Shown here piece after piece: positions 24,609-35,623 of a DNA stretch of 64,000 nucleotides. This DNA is from Microbacterium oxydans (GTDB taxonomy: Bacteria; Actinomycetota; Actinomycetes; Actinomycetales; Microbacteriaceae). The position numbers were made by a program, and so were the translations under genes. Positions within the stretch are counted from its first letter, which is position 1; every line of letters begins with the position of its first letter. Where the stretch lies: the NCBI RefSeq assembly GCF_006540085.1, contig NZ_BJOG01000008.1, positions 310,001 to 374,000 of the forward strand. Reading direction: 5' to 3'. The notes beneath the pieces are model-generated. The model was not told where the DNA came from and searched no databases. It worked only from the letters and a program-made list of their open reading frames with translations.

Positions 24609-25337
24609 TCAGCGCACCTCGACCGTGCCTTCGAGGCCTCCGCCGACGAGGGTCAGAGTGAAGGGCGCGTCGTCATCGACCGCGTCGTCCCCGAAGGAGA
24701 GCAGCGTGGCGCGCGGAGCCATGTCCATCGTGCAGGCCTTGGTCTCATCCGTCACGAACGTCGCCGTGCCACTGTTCCCCGACCCCTCGAGGGATTCGAT
24801 CACCGGCGGGCAGGACGACGATCCCCAGGTGAGCAGCACCAGAGCGCCGTCGCCGGACCAGCCGGCAGACGGCAGGTACTCGGTCGACGTGCCGGGCGTG
24901 CCCGTCGCGGCGGGGTCGCCGTCGAGGTCGACGTCGTCGGTGATGTCGCCATAGGTGACCTCGAGGGTGATGTCGGCTGTCGGATCCACGCCCTCGGGAA
25001 GCGCGCCGATGCTGGCCCGCGGAGCGAGGTCCTTCGTGCACGGCCGTGGCGACTCGCCCTCGGCGTCGACGAGAGTGACCGTGACGGTCTGTCCCTCGGC
25101 GCTCACCTGGTCCACCTGGGGGACGCACGTGGAGGAGCCCACAGTGACGACGGCGAACATGCGTCCGTCGTCGAGCAGCGCACCCTCGATGTCGTTCCGG
25201 TCGTCGACGCCGCCCGCGCTCGGCGCAGGGGAACTCGTCGGCGTCTCCGTACCGGGGCTCGCGGTGCAGCCGGCGACGAGGAGCGCCGCGGCGACGAGAC
25301 CGACGACAGGGGCGAGAGGACGCAGCGCGGAGGTCAT
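24609..25337 (-). CDS. Secreted lipoprotein with duplicated GSSxC module
   Basis: The 242-residue precursor has a lipoprotein signal with lipobox VAGC (Cys near 24) and a Thr/Ser/Pro linker. Two tandem copies of an 80-100-residue module follow, each with GSS(T/S)CxP and, about 28 residues on, CT(K/M)D(L/M)APRA; the paired cysteines could form one disulfide per copy. I do not recognise a named family. ATG at 25337 is preferred over GTG at 25343 because a TACCCT box lies exactly 6 nt upstream of the ATG. It is convergent with the lipid kinase gene and upstream of nothing obvious. Confidence 0.85.
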   Translation of the reverse strand: MTSALRPLAPVVGLVAAALLVAGCTASPGTETPTSSPAPSAGGVDDRNDIEGALLDDGRMFAVVTVGSSTCVPQVDQVSAEGQTVTVTLVDAEGESPRPCTKDLAPRASIGALPEGVDPTADITLEVTYGDITDDVDLDGDPAATGTPGTSTEYLPSAGWSGDGALVLLTWGSSSCPPVIESLEGSGNSGTATFVTDETKACTMDMAPRATLLSFGDDAVDDDAPFTLTLVGGGLEGTVEVR

Positions 25338-25382
25338 GCTCACAGGGTAGCCCTCGCGGACTCGCGACGGATAGCGCGACGA

Positions 25383-26843
25383 CTACTGCAGCGCGGAGGT
25401 GAGGCGGGCGAGGTTGTCGAGCACGGTCGAGCGCAGCGGCTGCTGCATCCACTCCTCGAGCGTCAGCTCACGGCTGAGGGAGCGGTACTTGTCCTCGACC
25501 TCCCGCATCTCGGCGACGAACTCCTCGCCACGCACCAGCATCGAGACCTCGAGGTTCAGACCGAAGGAGCGCATGTCCATGTTGCTGGACCCGACCACCG
25601 CGACCTCCTCGTCGATCGTGAGCGTCTTGGTGTGCAGGATGTAGGGCTTGCGATACATCCAGATGCGCACTCCCGCCTTGAGCAGAACCTCGTAGTAGCT
25701 GCGCTGGGCGTGATAGACCATCGCCTGGTCGCCCTCTTCCGAGACGAACAGCTCGACGTGCACGCCACGGTCGACGGCGGCCGTGACCGCGAGGAGCAGG
25801 GCTTCGTCGGGGACGAAGTAGGGGCTGACGATCATGATCTTCTTCTTCGCCGCGTAGAGCAGTGCGAGGAAGAGACGGAGGTTGTTCTCGACTTCGAACC
25901 CCGGGCCGGAGGGCACGACCTGGCAGTCGAGATCCCCGGAGCCGATGTTCGCGTGGGCGATGTCGATGCCCTCGAGCACCGTGTCGGTCTCGCTGTACCA
26001 GTCGGCGACGAAGATCGCGTTCACGCTCAACACCACGGGACCGTCGAGACGGACCATCAGGTCGACCCAGTGCAGTCCTCGCTTGATGTTCTTCTTCAGG
26101 TTGTAGGTCGAATCGGTGATGTTCTGCGACCCGAGGAATGCGATGTTGCCGTCGACGACGAGGAGCTTCCGGTGGTTGCGCAGATCGGGGCGCTGCATCT
26201 TGCCCTTGAGCGGCTGCACCGGGAGCATCAGGTGCCAGTCCGCCCCCATCGCGTTGAGTCGCGCGATGGTCTGCTTGTAGCGGGGCTTTCCGCGGTTCGC
26301 CCAGTGATCGAGCAGCACGCGGACCTCCACCCCTCGCGCGCAGACCTCTTCGAGGGCGCGGAAGAAGTTGTCGGTCGAGTCGTCCGACTGCAGGATGTAG
26401 AACTCGACGTGCACGTACTCCTGCGCGGTGCGGATGGCCTCGGCCATCTCATCGAGCGACTCCTGGTAGTCGGAGATGAGGTGGGCGCCGTTGTCGCCGG
26501 AGAGCGGGAGGGCGCCGAGCTTCTGGTTCATCTGCACGATCGGGCCGAACCACGCAGGGGCGTTCGGACGCAGGGTGCCGAAGTGCAGGTGCTCGCTGGT
26601 CTCCGCGATGTACTCGTTGATCTGATCCTGCTTGCGTCGACGCGCCCGCGGGAGGCGGGGGTTGCCGATCATGAGGAACAGGAAGACGCCGACGAAAGGG
26701 ATGAAGAAGACGGCGAGCAGCCACGCCATCGCGGCGGTGGGGCGGCGGTTGCGGGGGATGACGATGATCGCAGTGACGCGGATGACGATGTCGAGCATCA
26801 GCAGGAAGGCGGCGATCCACCATGCCCAGCTATCCGCCGTCAT
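25383..26843 (-). CDS. cls: Cardiolipin synthase
   Basis: The 486-residue phospholipase D superfamily enzyme has two N-terminal membrane helices (PLDc_N-like, residues about 5-60) and two HKD motifs, at His224 (HRKLLVVDG) and His404 (HTKTLTIDE). Bacterial cardiolipin synthases of this type condense two phosphatidylglycerols to cardiolipin at the membrane. The length fits ClsA (about 480-510). The ATG has a GAGGGGG site 5-6 nt upstream. A small membrane protein gene lies immediately upstream on the same strand. Confidence 0.95.
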   Translation of the reverse strand: MTADSWAWWIAAFLLMLDIVIRVTAIIVIPRNRRPTAAMAWLLAVFFIPFVGVFLFLMIGNPRLPRARRRKQDQINEYIAETSEHLHFGTLRPNAPAWFGPIVQMNQKLGALPLSGDNGAHLISDYQESLDEMAEAIRTAQEYVHVEFYILQSDDSTDNFFRALEEVCARGVEVRVLLDHWANRGKPRYKQTIARLNAMGADWHLMLPVQPLKGKMQRPDLRNHRKLLVVDGNIAFLGSQNITDSTYNLKKNIKRGLHWVDLMVRLDGPVVLSVNAIFVADWYSETDTVLEGIDIAHANIGSGDLDCQVVPSGPGFEVENNLRLFLALLYAAKKKIMIVSPYFVPDEALLLAVTAAVDRGVHVELFVSEEGDQAMVYHAQRSYYEVLLKAGVRIWMYRKPYILHTKTLTIDEEVAVVGSSNMDMRSFGLNLEVSMLVRGEEFVAEMREVEDKYRSLSRELTLEEWMQQPLRSTVLDNLARLTSALQ

Positions 26844-26930
26844 CGTGCCCCCTCGCCACCGCAGTGACCGTCACAGCTCACGCGCATCTGAGCAGATGCA
26901 CTGGCTTCACAGTAGCCGATGGGGTGGGAA

Positions 26931-27104
26931 TCAGCCGCGTGGCGGGAGGCCCCGCGCTGCGCGCTCCTCGGCTTCGATCTGCGCGTGCACCTTGCGTTCG
27001 GTGCGGTCGAAACGGAGGATGCCTCGGACCACGAGGAAGAACACGACGCTCACTCCGACGGTCGGCAGAAGCGACCATGCCGCGGCGAGCCAGAAGTTGT
27101 CCAT
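26931..27104 (-). CDS. Small single-helix membrane protein
   Basis: The 57-residue protein has one N-terminal membrane segment (AAAWSLLPTVGVSVVFFLVV) and a charged cytoplasmic tail (DRTERKVHAQIEAEERAARG). Similar small proteins occur in Microbacteriaceae near lysS and are unassigned in function. The start is defined by TACCAT 6 nt before the ATG, the leaderless pattern; the GGAGGG lying directly against the ATG is too close to act as a normal ribosome site. It precedes cls on the same strand by 87 bp. Confidence 0.8.
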   Translation of the reverse strand: MDNFWLAAAWSLLPTVGVSVVFFLVVRGILRFDRTERKVHAQIEAEERAARGLPPRG

Positions 27105-27216
27105 CCCTCCATGGTACGCGAGCCACTGTTCGTGCACACTCCGGCACTCACAGGATCTGCGTCCACAAGCCCCCTTTTCCCCTCCCGTCCGCCCCGCCGA
27201 CGTGCACACTCTCGAG

Positions 27217-28335
27217 ATGACCACAGTTCTCCGCGCCACCGATTCCGCCGCATTCCTCGGCATCGTCCCCTCTCTCGCCGGCTTCACGCCCCGTCGGAGC
27301 ATCGTCCTCCTCCCGTTCCGCGGCTCGCGCACCGACGGTGCCATGCGTCTGGACCTCCCCGAGGAGAGCACCGATGTCGGTCGCTATGCCGACAACGCGG
27401 TCGGGCTCGTGGCACGGGTCTCCGGAACGGATGCGGTGGCCGTCGTCGTCTACACCGATCAGGATGCGCACCCGACGCGCGACGGCCTGGTGCTCCCGCA
27501 CGCGGTGGTGATCGACGAGGTGCTCGGCTGCGCGGAGGATGCGGGTCTGCGAGTCGTCGACGCTCTGTGCGTGACGCCGTCCGGCTGGTCGAGTTACCTC
27601 GAGGAGGAACCGGAGCTCGGGTCTCTCGCGCAGATCCGCCTTCCGTCCGACCTGCCGCCGATGGAAGACGTGTCCGGAGATCAGAACGTCGGCACGGAGC
27701 TGCCGACCGTCGATCTGGCGGAGAAGGAGCGGGTCGGGCGAGCATCCGCCGACCTCGACGCGCTCCTCGATCGGCGCGGGCGCGCTCCGCGAAGCGCCAG
27801 GGAGAATCCTCAGCTCATCGCCGCACTCGTCCTGCTCGACGACGTGCCCGCGTTCCTCGAGTCGGTGCTGGCTGCACCCGACGGTCTTCCACCCTTCGCG
27901 ACAGCCGCGCTGCTGTGGTGTCTGGAGAAGCCGCTGCTGCGCGACGTGGCGATCGCGCAATGGGCGACCGACCTCGCGGGAGGCACCCGCACGCTCGACG
28001 CCCAGACCGCCTTCGCCGAGTCCGGCGTCATGGTTCCCGACGAAGTGGGCGACGTGTTCCTCGGACGCGGACCGACGCCCGACACCGAACGCCTGCGGTG
28101 CGCCCTCTCGGTCGCGCGCGAGGCAGCCGCCCGTGCACCCCGGCACTCGCGACCCGCCCCGCTCACCGTGGCCGCGTGGCTGTCCTGGGCGCTGGGGCGC
28201 GCCAGTCACGCGGGCCGCTACCTCGAGATGGTGCGCGAGATCGACCCTCGGTACTCGCTCGCCGCACTGTTGGAGACCATGATCGGCGGGGCCATGCTGC
28301 CGGAATGGGCGTTCCGGCGCGGCCCGATGGGATGA
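27217..28335 (+). CDS. DUF4192 family protein
   Basis: The 372-residue soluble protein begins FLGIVPSLAGFTPRRSIVLLPF, the opening that defines DUF4192, an actinobacterial family of unknown function, and continues with an alpha-helical C-terminal half ending in WLSWALGRASHAGRYLEMV. No catalytic motif is recognisable. The ATG at 27217 is the first that gives this N-terminus; the longer open frame upstream runs through the cls region antisense. It is divergent from the small membrane protein gene and convergent with lysS. Confidence 0.9.
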   Translation: MTTVLRATDSAAFLGIVPSLAGFTPRRSIVLLPFRGSRTDGAMRLDLPEESTDVGRYADNAVGLVARVSGTDAVAVVVYTDQDAHPTRDGLVLPHAVVIDEVLGCAEDAGLRVVDALCVTPSGWSSYLEEEPELGSLAQIRLPSDLPPMEDVSGDQNVGTELPTVDLAEKERVGRASADLDALLDRRGRAPRSARENPQLIAALVLLDDVPAFLESVLAAPDGLPPFATAALLWCLEKPLLRDVAIAQWATDLAGGTRTLDAQTAFAESGVMVPDEVGDVFLGRGPTPDTERLRCALSVAREAAARAPRHSRPAPLTVAAWLSWALGRASHAGRYLEMVREIDPRYSLAALLETMIGGAMLPEWAFRRGPMG

Positions 28336-28348
28336 ACGACTCCGTGGA

Positions 28349-29881
<1,533 letters not shown>

Positions 29882-29961
29882 GTGGGGGGCTCCTTGGAAG
29901 TCCCTCCCAGTTTACCGAGGCGGCGTGACGCCATCGGTCGCGTGCTGGGTAGCCTCGGAGA

Positions 29962-31839
29962 ATGGCCCACACACGGATCCTCCGCGCGTTCGCTGCACTC
30001 CCCCTCGCCCTCGTGGCGGCCTTCACCCCGGCTGCGGCGTTCGCGACGTCAGCCGAGCACGCCGCTCACGCCGCAGCCGGTCCGATCCGCGCCGCCACGA
30101 CCGATGTCGACGACTTCTCCTACAGTTCCTGGGACGCGGCGTACGAGGTCGGGCTCGATGACGACGGCCGCGCGCGGATGCGTGTGACGGAGACGCTCGT
30201 GGCGCGTTTCCCCGACGCCGACCAGAATCACGGCATCGTCCGGGGGCTCGCGACCTCGTACGAAGGGGCCAGCACGGAGACGACGGTACTCTCCGTGACC
30301 GACGGGAACGGCGCGGAGGTGCCCTACGAGACGGACGAGGAGGACGGTCTCCTCTACGTGCTCACGGGCAACGACGACGACTTCGTCCGGGGTCTCACCA
30401 CGTACGTGATCGAGTACGAGATGCGCGATGTGATCCTGGCGACGAAACCCTCTGCGGGATCGTCGGCTCCTCCCGCGGACGAGTTCTACTGGGACCTGCT
30501 GCCGCTCGACAGCACGCAGTCCATCGATCGCTTCCGCGCTGACGTCACGCTCGACTCCTCCTTGAGCGCTGCGCTCAACGGGGCCACGCGCTGCTACACC
30601 GGTCCCTCCGGCTCGAAGGACGAGTGCGAGCTGGACGGTCCGATCGCGGACGGGCGCGATGTGACGTTCCGCGTCGAATCGGGAGCCCGTCCTGCCGGCG
30701 ACGGGGTGACCGTCGCCATCGGCTTCGACGCCGGTACGGTCACCCAGCCTCTCGCCCGCACCCCCGACCCCGTGGCGGACGTCACCCCGATCGTCGCCGC
30801 CGTCGGCGCGCTCGGGCTCTCGGTCGGCAGCTGGGTGGCCGTCTCGGCCTTCACCCGGAGACGCCGAAGGGCGACCGGAATCGTGGTCGCCCAGTACGAC
30901 GTGCCGGATTCACTGCCTCCCCTGCTGGCCGCCGCCGTGGTGCCCGGCGCCAAGGACGTGATCCCCTCGGAGATCGTGCACCTGGCCGTCCGCGGCACGC
31001 TGCGCATCGAGGAGGGGGCGGAGGAGGAGGAGGCCCGGTTGCGTCGGCTCCCCGGAACGCGACTCCCCGACCAGCTCGACGTCGAGGCCCTGGATGCCCT
31101 CTTCACCGACGCGGACGGCGAGGGTGTGGTCGACCTGCCCACCGCCGATGAGACGTTCGCCGCGCGGATGACCGCCCTGGAGCAACGCGGGACGATCGAG
31201 GCGCAGAACCGCGGGCTCACCGAGAAGGCGCGCAGTCGGGCGGCCGTGATCCTGCAGTGGTGTGCGATCGGCATCGCGGTCATCGGTCTGGCGTTCGGGA
31301 TCTGGAGCGCGGCCAGCGGGCGGCTCTCCGCGATCCCGGCGCTCGTGGTGATCTCCTTCGGCGCTTTCCTGGTGCTGCTCTCCAGCATCTACGGCTTCTC
31401 GAAGCACACGGTGCTCACGGCCGAAGGCGCCCGCACCTACGAGTACCTGCGCGGCGTCGAGGAGTTCATCCGCGTCGCGGACGCCGACCGCCTGCGCATG
31501 CTGCAGTCCTACAGCGGGGCCGAACGTCGAGCAGACGGCACCGCCGACGTCATCCACGTCTACGAGCGCCTCCTCCCCTACGCCATCCTCTTCGGCATGG
31601 AGGACGAATGGGGCGAGGTGCTCGAGAAGGCGTACACGCGTGCACAGCACGGCGCCACCTGGATCGGCGACCCGACCTCGTTCGTGCTGCGCGCGCAGCT
31701 CGCCTCGTTCGTGGCCTCGTCGCACTCGGCGGCGACCTACTCGGCGCCGTCGACGGGGTCCTCGTCCAGCGCGGGCGGGTCCTTCGGCGGCGGATTCTCC
31801 GGTGGCGGGGGCGGCGGGGGCTTCTCGGGCGGACGATGA
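29962..31839 (+). CDS. DUF2207 membrane protein
   Basis: The 625-residue protein has a signal peptide (LRAFAALPLALVAAFTPAAAFA), an extracellular DUF2207 beta-rich domain (about 50-270, with DFSYSSWDAAYEVGLDDDG), a membrane helix near 275-295, a cytoplasmic region, two further helices around 435-480, and a Gly/Ser-rich C-terminus (FGGGFSGGGGGGGFSGGR). This architecture is standard for DUF2207, whose function is unknown. A TAGCCT box lies 6 nt before the ATG, indicating leaderless initiation. Confidence 0.92.
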   Translation: MAHTRILRAFAALPLALVAAFTPAAAFATSAEHAAHAAAGPIRAATTDVDDFSYSSWDAAYEVGLDDDGRARMRVTETLVARFPDADQNHGIVRGLATSYEGASTETTVLSVTDGNGAEVPYETDEEDGLLYVLTGNDDDFVRGLTTYVIEYEMRDVILATKPSAGSSAPPADEFYWDLLPLDSTQSIDRFRADVTLDSSLSAALNGATRCYTGPSGSKDECELDGPIADGRDVTFRVESGARPAGDGVTVAIGFDAGTVTQPLARTPDPVADVTPIVAAVGALGLSVGSWVAVSAFTRRRRRATGIVVAQYDVPDSLPPLLAAAVVPGAKDVIPSEIVHLAVRGTLRIEEGAEEEEARLRRLPGTRLPDQLDVEALDALFTDADGEGVVDLPTADETFAARMTALEQRGTIEAQNRGLTEKARSRAAVILQWCAIGIAVIGLAFGIWSAASGRLSAIPALVVISFGAFLVLLSSIYGFSKHTVLTAEGARTYEYLRGVEEFIRVADADRLRMLQSYSGAERRADGTADVIHVYERLLPYAILFGMEDEWGEVLEKAYTRAQHGATWIGDPTSFVLRAQLASFVASSHSAATYSAPSTGSSSSAGGSFGGGFSGGGGGGGFSGGR

Positions 31840-31884
31840 CACGGCGGCTTCCGGCACCCTGCGCTGAGACGCGGCGGGAACCGC

Positions 31885-32577
31885 TCAGATCAACGGCGGA
31901 ACGTCGGAGGCTTCGCGCAATGCTCTCTCGACGGTCGACTGCACGAGCGCCGAGAGATACCCTCCGGGGTTCTCCACACCGATCTGCCGCAGTCGCTCGG
32001 TCGACTGACCGATGATCGACCGCGAGAACTCCGTGGCCGTCGCGATGGCATCCGCATAGGCGGGACGATCCGCTTCCGCGATCACCACGGGCTCGCATCC
32101 CATCTCCACGGCGAGCGCCTGGGCGATCGGCAGCACGGCGGCCGGCGCAGTCACCGCGGCGAACCCGGCCTGGAGCTGGCGGAGGTCGATCGACGTCCCC
32201 GTGAAGGTGATCGCCGGATGCACGGCGAGAGGGATCGCGCCGCGCTCGGCCGCAGGACGCAGCACCTCGATGCCGTAGGCGGGGTCGGTGTGCAGCACGA
32301 GCTGACCGATCTGCCAGCCGCCCACCTCCGCGATGCCGGCGACCAGAGAGGGCAGTTGCTCCGAGGGGACCGCGATGATCACGAGCTCGGCTCGACGCAC
32401 GACCTCCAGCGCTTCGAGCACCGGCACATCCGGGAGCACGGCGGAGGCTCGCTCGTCGTCGGAGCCGCCCGTGATGCCGATCACGGCGTGGCCTGCACCA
32501 CCGAGGGCTGCGCCCACGACCGGGCCCACACGGCCGGCACCGATGATGCCGACACCGAGGCGCCCGTCACGTGCCAT
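31885..32577 (-). CDS. DUF2520 Rossmann-fold protein
   Basis: The 230-residue protein has an N-terminal NAD(P)-binding motif (VGIIGAGRVGPVVGAALGGAGH, glycine-rich loop) and a C-terminal helical DUF2520 domain with HPAITFTGT and a tail of alternating helices. It resembles the 3-hydroxyisobutyrate/pyrroline-carboxylate reductase group, but its reaction is unknown. In mycobacteria the orthologous position lies between folK and panC. Its 5' end overlaps the 3' end of the upstream PH-domain gene by 11 bp, so the two are co-transcribed. Confidence 0.88.
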   Translation of the reverse strand: MARDGRLGVGIIGAGRVGPVVGAALGGAGHAVIGITGGSDDERASAVLPDVPVLEALEVVRRAELVIIAVPSEQLPSLVAGIAEVGGWQIGQLVLHTDPAYGIEVLRPAAERGAIPLAVHPAITFTGTSIDLRQLQAGFAAVTAPAAVLPIAQALAVEMGCEPVVIAEADRPAYADAIATATEFSRSIIGQSTERLRQIGVENPGGYLSALVQSTVERALREASDVPPLI

Positions 32578-34612
32578 CGTCGCTCCGTCTCCGCCGTCGC
32601 AGCGGGGGTTCGGAGGGAGCCTCGGGCGCGGCGGGAGGCACGGCCGGAGGAACCGGGGGCGGGGTCGTGGCGTTCACCGAGGGCGAAGACGGAACCGCCG
32701 GAGGCAGGGGCGGAGCGACCGGCGCTGTCGCCTGTGGCACGACTGGAGGCGCGAGCGGCGCTACCGGAGGTGCGGGCGGAGCTGCCGGAGGTGTGGGCGG
32801 CACGAGCGGAGGCGCGGGCGGAGCCGTGTGCTCCGGAGCCGGGAAGACCGGCGCCGCCCCCGTGTACGCCGGAGGTGCGGCGACGGGCGGCGGTCCCGTG
32901 TACGCAGGAGGTGCGGGAGGTGCGGCGACCGGCTGCGGCGCCGCATGCTCGCTCCACCGGTGAGTGGTGTCGCGGGACGCGGCCTCCGCCGCTGCGGCCG
33001 TGACCTCGTCGATCAGCGCCAGCGCATCGGCACGCTCGAGACCGGACAGGTAGCCGGTGATGGGACCGGGAACGGTGTGCACCTGCGCACCGGACACACG
33101 CTGCGCGCGGTCGATCGGCCCCTGGCTCAGCGAGACGCCCTGCAGCCGTGCGAGCGGGAACACGGCGAGCTTGCGCCACACGTTCCCGCGGCGGAGCAGC
33201 AGCCCGAAGTCTGCGACCAGGTAGCCGTGACGCTTCCAGGAGAACGGACGTCGCCACCGCGCTCGGCGGGGCATGGTCCGATAGGTGTCGTCACCCTCAG
33301 GGCCGACGATGCCCTGCTCCCACAGCGAGGGGATGCTCTCGGCGGGCACGTCGGGAAGGACGAGCGCGAGCACCCGCTCGACATCGGCACGCTTGCCGAC
33401 CGGCAGCACCACGTTGAACTGCTGGCCGCTGCCCGATGACTGCTGCGCCGCGCTCTTGCCGCTCATCCGGTTGATCTTGATCGTCCACCAGCCGAAGGGA
33501 CGCCACAGCAGCGACTGCGACACCTCCACGGCGAAGATGCGACCGGGCGGGAGCGTCTCGGTGACGGTCGTGAGGAGACCGTACGTGATCCGCACGCCGT
33601 CCGGTGTCGGCGCGATCGAGTAGCGCAGCGATTTGGAGATCTGCGCCCAGGTGATACCGACCACGGCGACGATCATGGGAACGCCCATGCCGAGTCCCAG
33701 CCCGAGGAGGATGAACCCCCCGTCCGAGTTGCCGTCGGCCAGCATCCCGATCAGGGCGCTGCCGATCGCGATCGCGAAGATCGCACCGAAGAAGACGAAC
33801 CACAGCAGTCCGGAGATGAGCTGCGATCCGACCAGCCGACCGGTCGGGATCTTCACGACGCTCTCGGGGACCACGTCGGCGAGATCGACTCCGGCGATCA
33901 GACCGTTGACTCCCGCGTTCATCGATCCGACGAGCTGCGCTCGCGCGGATGCCGGTGCGGCCGCCGCCGCTGCGGCTGCTGCCGGGTTGAGCGCGGCGTC
34001 GCGCGCCGCGCGCGCGCCGGACGCCAGACGGAGGATGTCGGCGCGCACGGATTCGGCACGCGGGGTCGCCAGATACTCCAGCTCGACGTTCGCGTCGTTG
34101 CCGGCACCGACGACCTCGAGCTTCGCGAGGCCGATGATGCGCGCGGGGAACGGACGCGTCAGGTTGACACCCTGCACGCGGTCGAGCGGCGCGCGTCGGT
34201 GCGAACGGAAGATGATGCCCTTGCGGACCTCGACGTGGTCACCGGTGATGCGGAACTGCTGGAAGCGCCAGATGAACCAGAAGATCAGGATCAGCACGAT
34301 CACGAGGCCCAGCACGCTCAGCAACGCGACCAGGATCAGGTTGTTCGAGAGAACCCAGTCGACGGGATCGGCGCCGGCGTAGTCGCCGTAATGCGCCTCT
34401 TCCGGCGCGAAGAGCGCGACGGCCCAGGAGATCAGGCGGTCGCGCATGTTCGCGATGACGATGCCGCCGATGATGATGAGCGCCAGGCCGCCCTTGAAGA
34501 GCGGCGTGAGCGGGTGCATCCGGTGCCACTCGCCGTTCGCGAGGGTCGTCGGGGCCTCCCCCGCCGATGCCTGCGGGCTGTGCGTCGCGAGCGGAGGCTG
34601 CTGCTCGCTCAC
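32567..34612 (-). CDS. Bacterial PH-domain membrane protein (YdbT-like)
   Basis: The 681-residue protein has paired membrane helices (about 40-65 and 85-115) and bacterial PH (DUF304/bPH2) domains: FRITGDHVEVRKGIIFRSHR, then a second near YSIAPTPDGVRITYGLLTT, and a third near VADFGLLLRRGNVWRKLAVF. The last 140 residues are extremely Pro/Ala-rich and end in RRRRRSDDGT. The GTG start at 34612 overlaps the stop of the smaller PH protein by 4 bp (GTGA). YdbS/YdbT pairs occur widely in Gram-positives; in Bacillus they affect resistance to certain bacteriocins. Function here is unproven. Confidence 0.9.
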   Translation of the reverse strand: MSEQQPPLATHSPQASAGEAPTTLANGEWHRMHPLTPLFKGGLALIIIGGIVIANMRDRLISWAVALFAPEEAHYGDYAGADPVDWVLSNNLILVALLSVLGLVIVLILIFWFIWRFQQFRITGDHVEVRKGIIFRSHRRAPLDRVQGVNLTRPFPARIIGLAKLEVVGAGNDANVELEYLATPRAESVRADILRLASGARAARDAALNPAAAAAAAAAPASARAQLVGSMNAGVNGLIAGVDLADVVPESVVKIPTGRLVGSQLISGLLWFVFFGAIFAIAIGSALIGMLADGNSDGGFILLGLGLGMGVPMIVAVVGITWAQISKSLRYSIAPTPDGVRITYGLLTTVTETLPPGRIFAVEVSQSLLWRPFGWWTIKINRMSGKSAAQQSSGSGQQFNVVLPVGKRADVERVLALVLPDVPAESIPSLWEQGIVGPEGDDTYRTMPRRARWRRPFSWKRHGYLVADFGLLLRRGNVWRKLAVFPLARLQGVSLSQGPIDRAQRVSGAQVHTVPGPITGYLSGLERADALALIDEVTAAAAEAASRDTTHRWSEHAAPQPVAAPPAPPAYTGPPPVAAPPAYTGAAPVFPAPEHTAPPAPPLVPPTPPAAPPAPPVAPLAPPVVPQATAPVAPPLPPAVPSSPSVNATTPPPVPPAVPPAAPEAPSEPPLRRRRRSDDGT

Positions 34613-35190
34613 AGGCCGGTCCGTCGGGTCTCGGCCACATGGATGAGCGTGTCGCGCAGTGCCTCGGCCGCTTCCTGCGTGAGACCGGGGATCTGCACAC
34701 CGGTCGTCGCCGCAGCCGTGACCATCTTGAGCTGGGCGATCCCGAAGGCACGGTCGAGCGGCCCCTGCGTGATGTCGACAAGCTGCATGCGGCCGTAGGG
34801 CACGGCGATCATGCGCTGCCAGAGGATCCCCTTGCGGAAGACGATGTCGTCGGCGCGCAGCATGTAGCCGATCGCCCTCGCCTGACGCGGGAGGATGATC
34901 AGGGTGACCACCGTGATCAGCAGGATCACACCGGCCGGGATCCACACCCAGTCCTGTTCCAGCACGATGTTCAGCACGATCGCGGCGGCGGCGACGATCA
35001 CGAGGAAGATCACGTTCTGGACGATCTGCGAGACGACGTAGCGCGGCGAGATCTGGTGCCAGGTGCCGTCGAGTTCCAGGCGGGCCTCGTTGCGCGCCGT
35101 GCGCAGCTGCGTGTAGGTGCCACGGTCGAGGGCGTCGAGGTCAGTGCCCTCCGCCGGGTTCAGGGGCGCGGTCTCTGGGTTCTGAGTCAT
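34609..35190 (-). CDS. Bacterial PH-domain membrane protein (YdbS-like)
   Basis: The 193-residue protein has two close membrane helices (about 55-100) followed by one bPH2 domain (LRADDIVFRKGILWQRMIAVPYGRMQLVDITQGP). It forms a pair with the following YdbT-like gene, sharing a 4-bp overlap. AAGGA sits 6 nt before the ATG at 35190. That start lies inside the 3' end of the DUF3180 gene, giving a 50-bp overlap that is larger than usual but supported by the ribosome site. Confidence 0.9.
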   Translation of the reverse strand: MTQNPETAPLNPAEGTDLDALDRGTYTQLRTARNEARLELDGTWHQISPRYVVSQIVQNVIFLVIVAAAAIVLNIVLEQDWVWIPAGVILLITVVTLIILPRQARAIGYMLRADDIVFRKGILWQRMIAVPYGRMQLVDITQGPLDRAFGIAQLKMVTAAATTGVQIPGLTQEAAEALRDTLIHVAETRRTGL

Positions 35191-35623
35191 CAGGATCCTT
35201 CGGCAGGGTGCAGAACTGTTCGGCGACGAGAGCAGCGATCACGAGGACGATCGCACTTCCGATCAGGGCCAGCATGGCCACAGTCGACCCTACCGGCGGA
35301 ACGACGGGGCGCGACAGGAGGAAGACCAGCAGCCCCGCTCCGAACCCCGCCATGATCGCGCCGAGAAGGCTGGATGCACGGGCGAGCGTCGCCGCTCTCA
35401 GCGCACGGAACGGATCGATGCGGATGCCCGAACGCACACTGCGTCGCACCGGCCAGGCGACGCCGAGAGATGCCGCGGCGATCAGCAGCAGGAGTACCGG
35501 CAGCAGGAGCGACGGCGTGAAAGTCGCGCGCCCCGAGGCCGTCAGCAGATGGTCGAGCAGGAAGCCGACGCCGCCGCCCAGCAGTGCGAGGAGGACGAGC
35601 ACGCCGGCGGAGGTACGTCTCAT
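35141..35623 (-). CDS. DUF3180 membrane protein
   Basis: A 160-residue protein with four membrane helices in a two-plus-two arrangement separated by a basic loop (WPVRRSVRSGIRIDPFRALRA in part), the DUF3180 pattern. The family is restricted to actinobacteria and lies after folK in mycobacteria too (the Rv3605c position). Function is unknown. The start overlaps the folK stop by 4 bp (ATGA). Confidence 0.9.
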   Translation of the reverse strand: MRRTSAGVLVLLALLGGGVGFLLDHLLTASGRATFTPSLLLPVLLLLIAAASLGVAWPVRRSVRSGIRIDPFRALRAATLARASSLLGAIMAGFGAGLLVFLLSRPVVPPVGSTVAMLALIGSAIVLVIAALVAEQFCTLPKDPDDSEPRDRAPEPGGGH

